Assembly: GCF_013377085.1 (NCBI RefSeq)
Contig: NZ_JACAAX010000002.1
Coordinates: 62,001-126,000 of the forward strand
Reading direction: 5' to 3'
DNA length: 64,000 nt
Source: Rhodoplanes sp.
Lineage (GTDB): Bacteria; Pseudomonadota; Alphaproteobacteria; Rhizobiales; Xanthobacteraceae
In this document: one piece after another, positions 63,721 through 64,000 of the stretch
Layout of the letters: every line of letters starts with the position of its first letter
Position numbering within the stretch: position 1 is the first letter of the stretch
Program-made: the position numbers and the translations under genes
The notes under the pieces: model-generated
Told to the model about the DNA's origin: nothing
What the model saw: only the letters and a program-made list of their open reading frames with translations
Database searches by the model: none

Positions 63721-63807
63721 CGTTTCGGCGTGTGTCCGGTCTCGGGCCATGCGACCGCGGCGCCGGCAGCGATGCCGCGGCGGCCGGTCTGAACGACGCG
63801 AGAAGAG

Positions 63808-63999
63808 CTACTTCAGCCGCTCGAAGGCAGCGCCGAAAATGGTGCCGGGCGCGGTGGAGCTGCCGCCCTGGATCAGCACCGCGACGGCGTCGACCTTGTC
63901 GCCGGCGACCTCGCCGACCGGCACCGACCAGGAGCGCAGGCCGCCCGTCCAGTCGCCGAGCTTGTGCCAGCGCCGCACCACATTGCTGTAGACGATGGT
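63808..63999 (-). CDS. DUF1223 secreted protein, C-terminal part (runs off the window)
   Basis: Only the last 63 codons are inside the window. They read IVYSNVVRRWHKLGDWTGG, then SWSVPVGEV, then VAVLIQGG and GTIFGAAFERLK before the stop. NVVR...LGxW and the final VLIQ...GxIxGAA strand match the C-terminal half of DUF1223, thioredoxin-like exported proteins widespread in Rhizobiales with unknown function. The start and signal peptide lie beyond the right end. Confidence 0.75.
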   Translation of the reverse strand, partial: TIVYSNVVRRWHKLGDWTGGLRSWSVPVGEVAGDKVDAVAVLIQGGSSTAPGTIFGAAFERLK

Positions 64000-64000
64000 G

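Larger units (their letters stand above)
63238..63807. other. Intergenic region with RNA candidate
   Basis: About 570 bases without a convincing protein gene. A plus-strand frame from 63291 (103 codons) is Arg/Pro-rich with no recognisable feature. The second half contains a long imperfect hairpin and a terminator, listed separately. Confidence 0.5.

Overview
The window is chromosomal DNA of an alphaproteobacterium, most likely a member of the Hyphomicrobiales (Rhizobiales) near the Bradyrhizobium, Rhodoplanes or Xanthobacter lineages. This is inferred from the very high GC content with GC-rich third positions, the divergent phyR / nepR-ecfG general-stress locus, the alphaproteobacterial LexA box (GAAC-N7-GAAC), the imuA-imuB-dnaE2 cassette, the mdh-sucCD-sucAB-lpdA order, and families typical of Rhizobiales (DUF2865, DUF2794, DUF3772-MscS, DUF1223). 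No rRNA, tRNA, CRISPR array, transposase or prophage was seen.

Layout. 0-5.5 kb: cysK, three small minus-strand membrane proteins, a secreted monohaem cytochrome, and a polysaccharide flippase coupled to a CelD-type acetyltransferase. 5.6-9.1 kb: a minus-strand envelope operon (small membrane protein, DUF3772-MscS channel, CAP-domain lipoprotein). 9.3-15.9 kb: the general stress response hub (ecfG, nepR, phyR, an HWE kinase). Three exact EcfG promoters (GGAAC-N16-CGTT) precede phyR, a secreted unknown and an L,D-transpeptidase; a one-mismatch copy precedes nepR-ecfG. A DUF2865 protein follows. 17-36.6 kb: a DNA-repair island with imuA-imuB-dnaE2 behind a LexA box, the ligase-associated set (pdeM, Lhr-type helicase, exonuclease, ATP-dependent ligase), priA and xerC, interrupted by a TPR-methyltransferase and pyrD. 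36.7-39.8 kb: YjbQ coupled to a RuBisCO-like protein that lacks several carboxylase residues, then two membrane proteins. 40-52.3 kb: lpdA, MAPEG, LysE, a coiled-coil protein, sucB, sucA, sucD, sucC, mdh and zapE, all on the minus strand. 52.6-64 kb: GNAT enzymes, ThpR, an arylesterase divergent from a YbbA/YbbP-like transporter, two Bax-inhibitor-1 proteins flanking a peptide-binding protein, DUF2794, a possible structured RNA, and the end of a DUF1223 gene.

The most unusual feature is a set of GC-rich palindromic repeats of several families. They lie between genes and also, without breaking the frame, inside imuB (two), dnaE2 (three) and the ATP-dependent ligase (one). These proteins appear longer than their families by roughly the repeat-encoded peptides. 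This resembles the Rickettsia palindromic elements, but in a rhizobial genome and concentrated in DNA-repair genes. One repeat also sits exactly between the arms of a perfect 30-bp inverted repeat.
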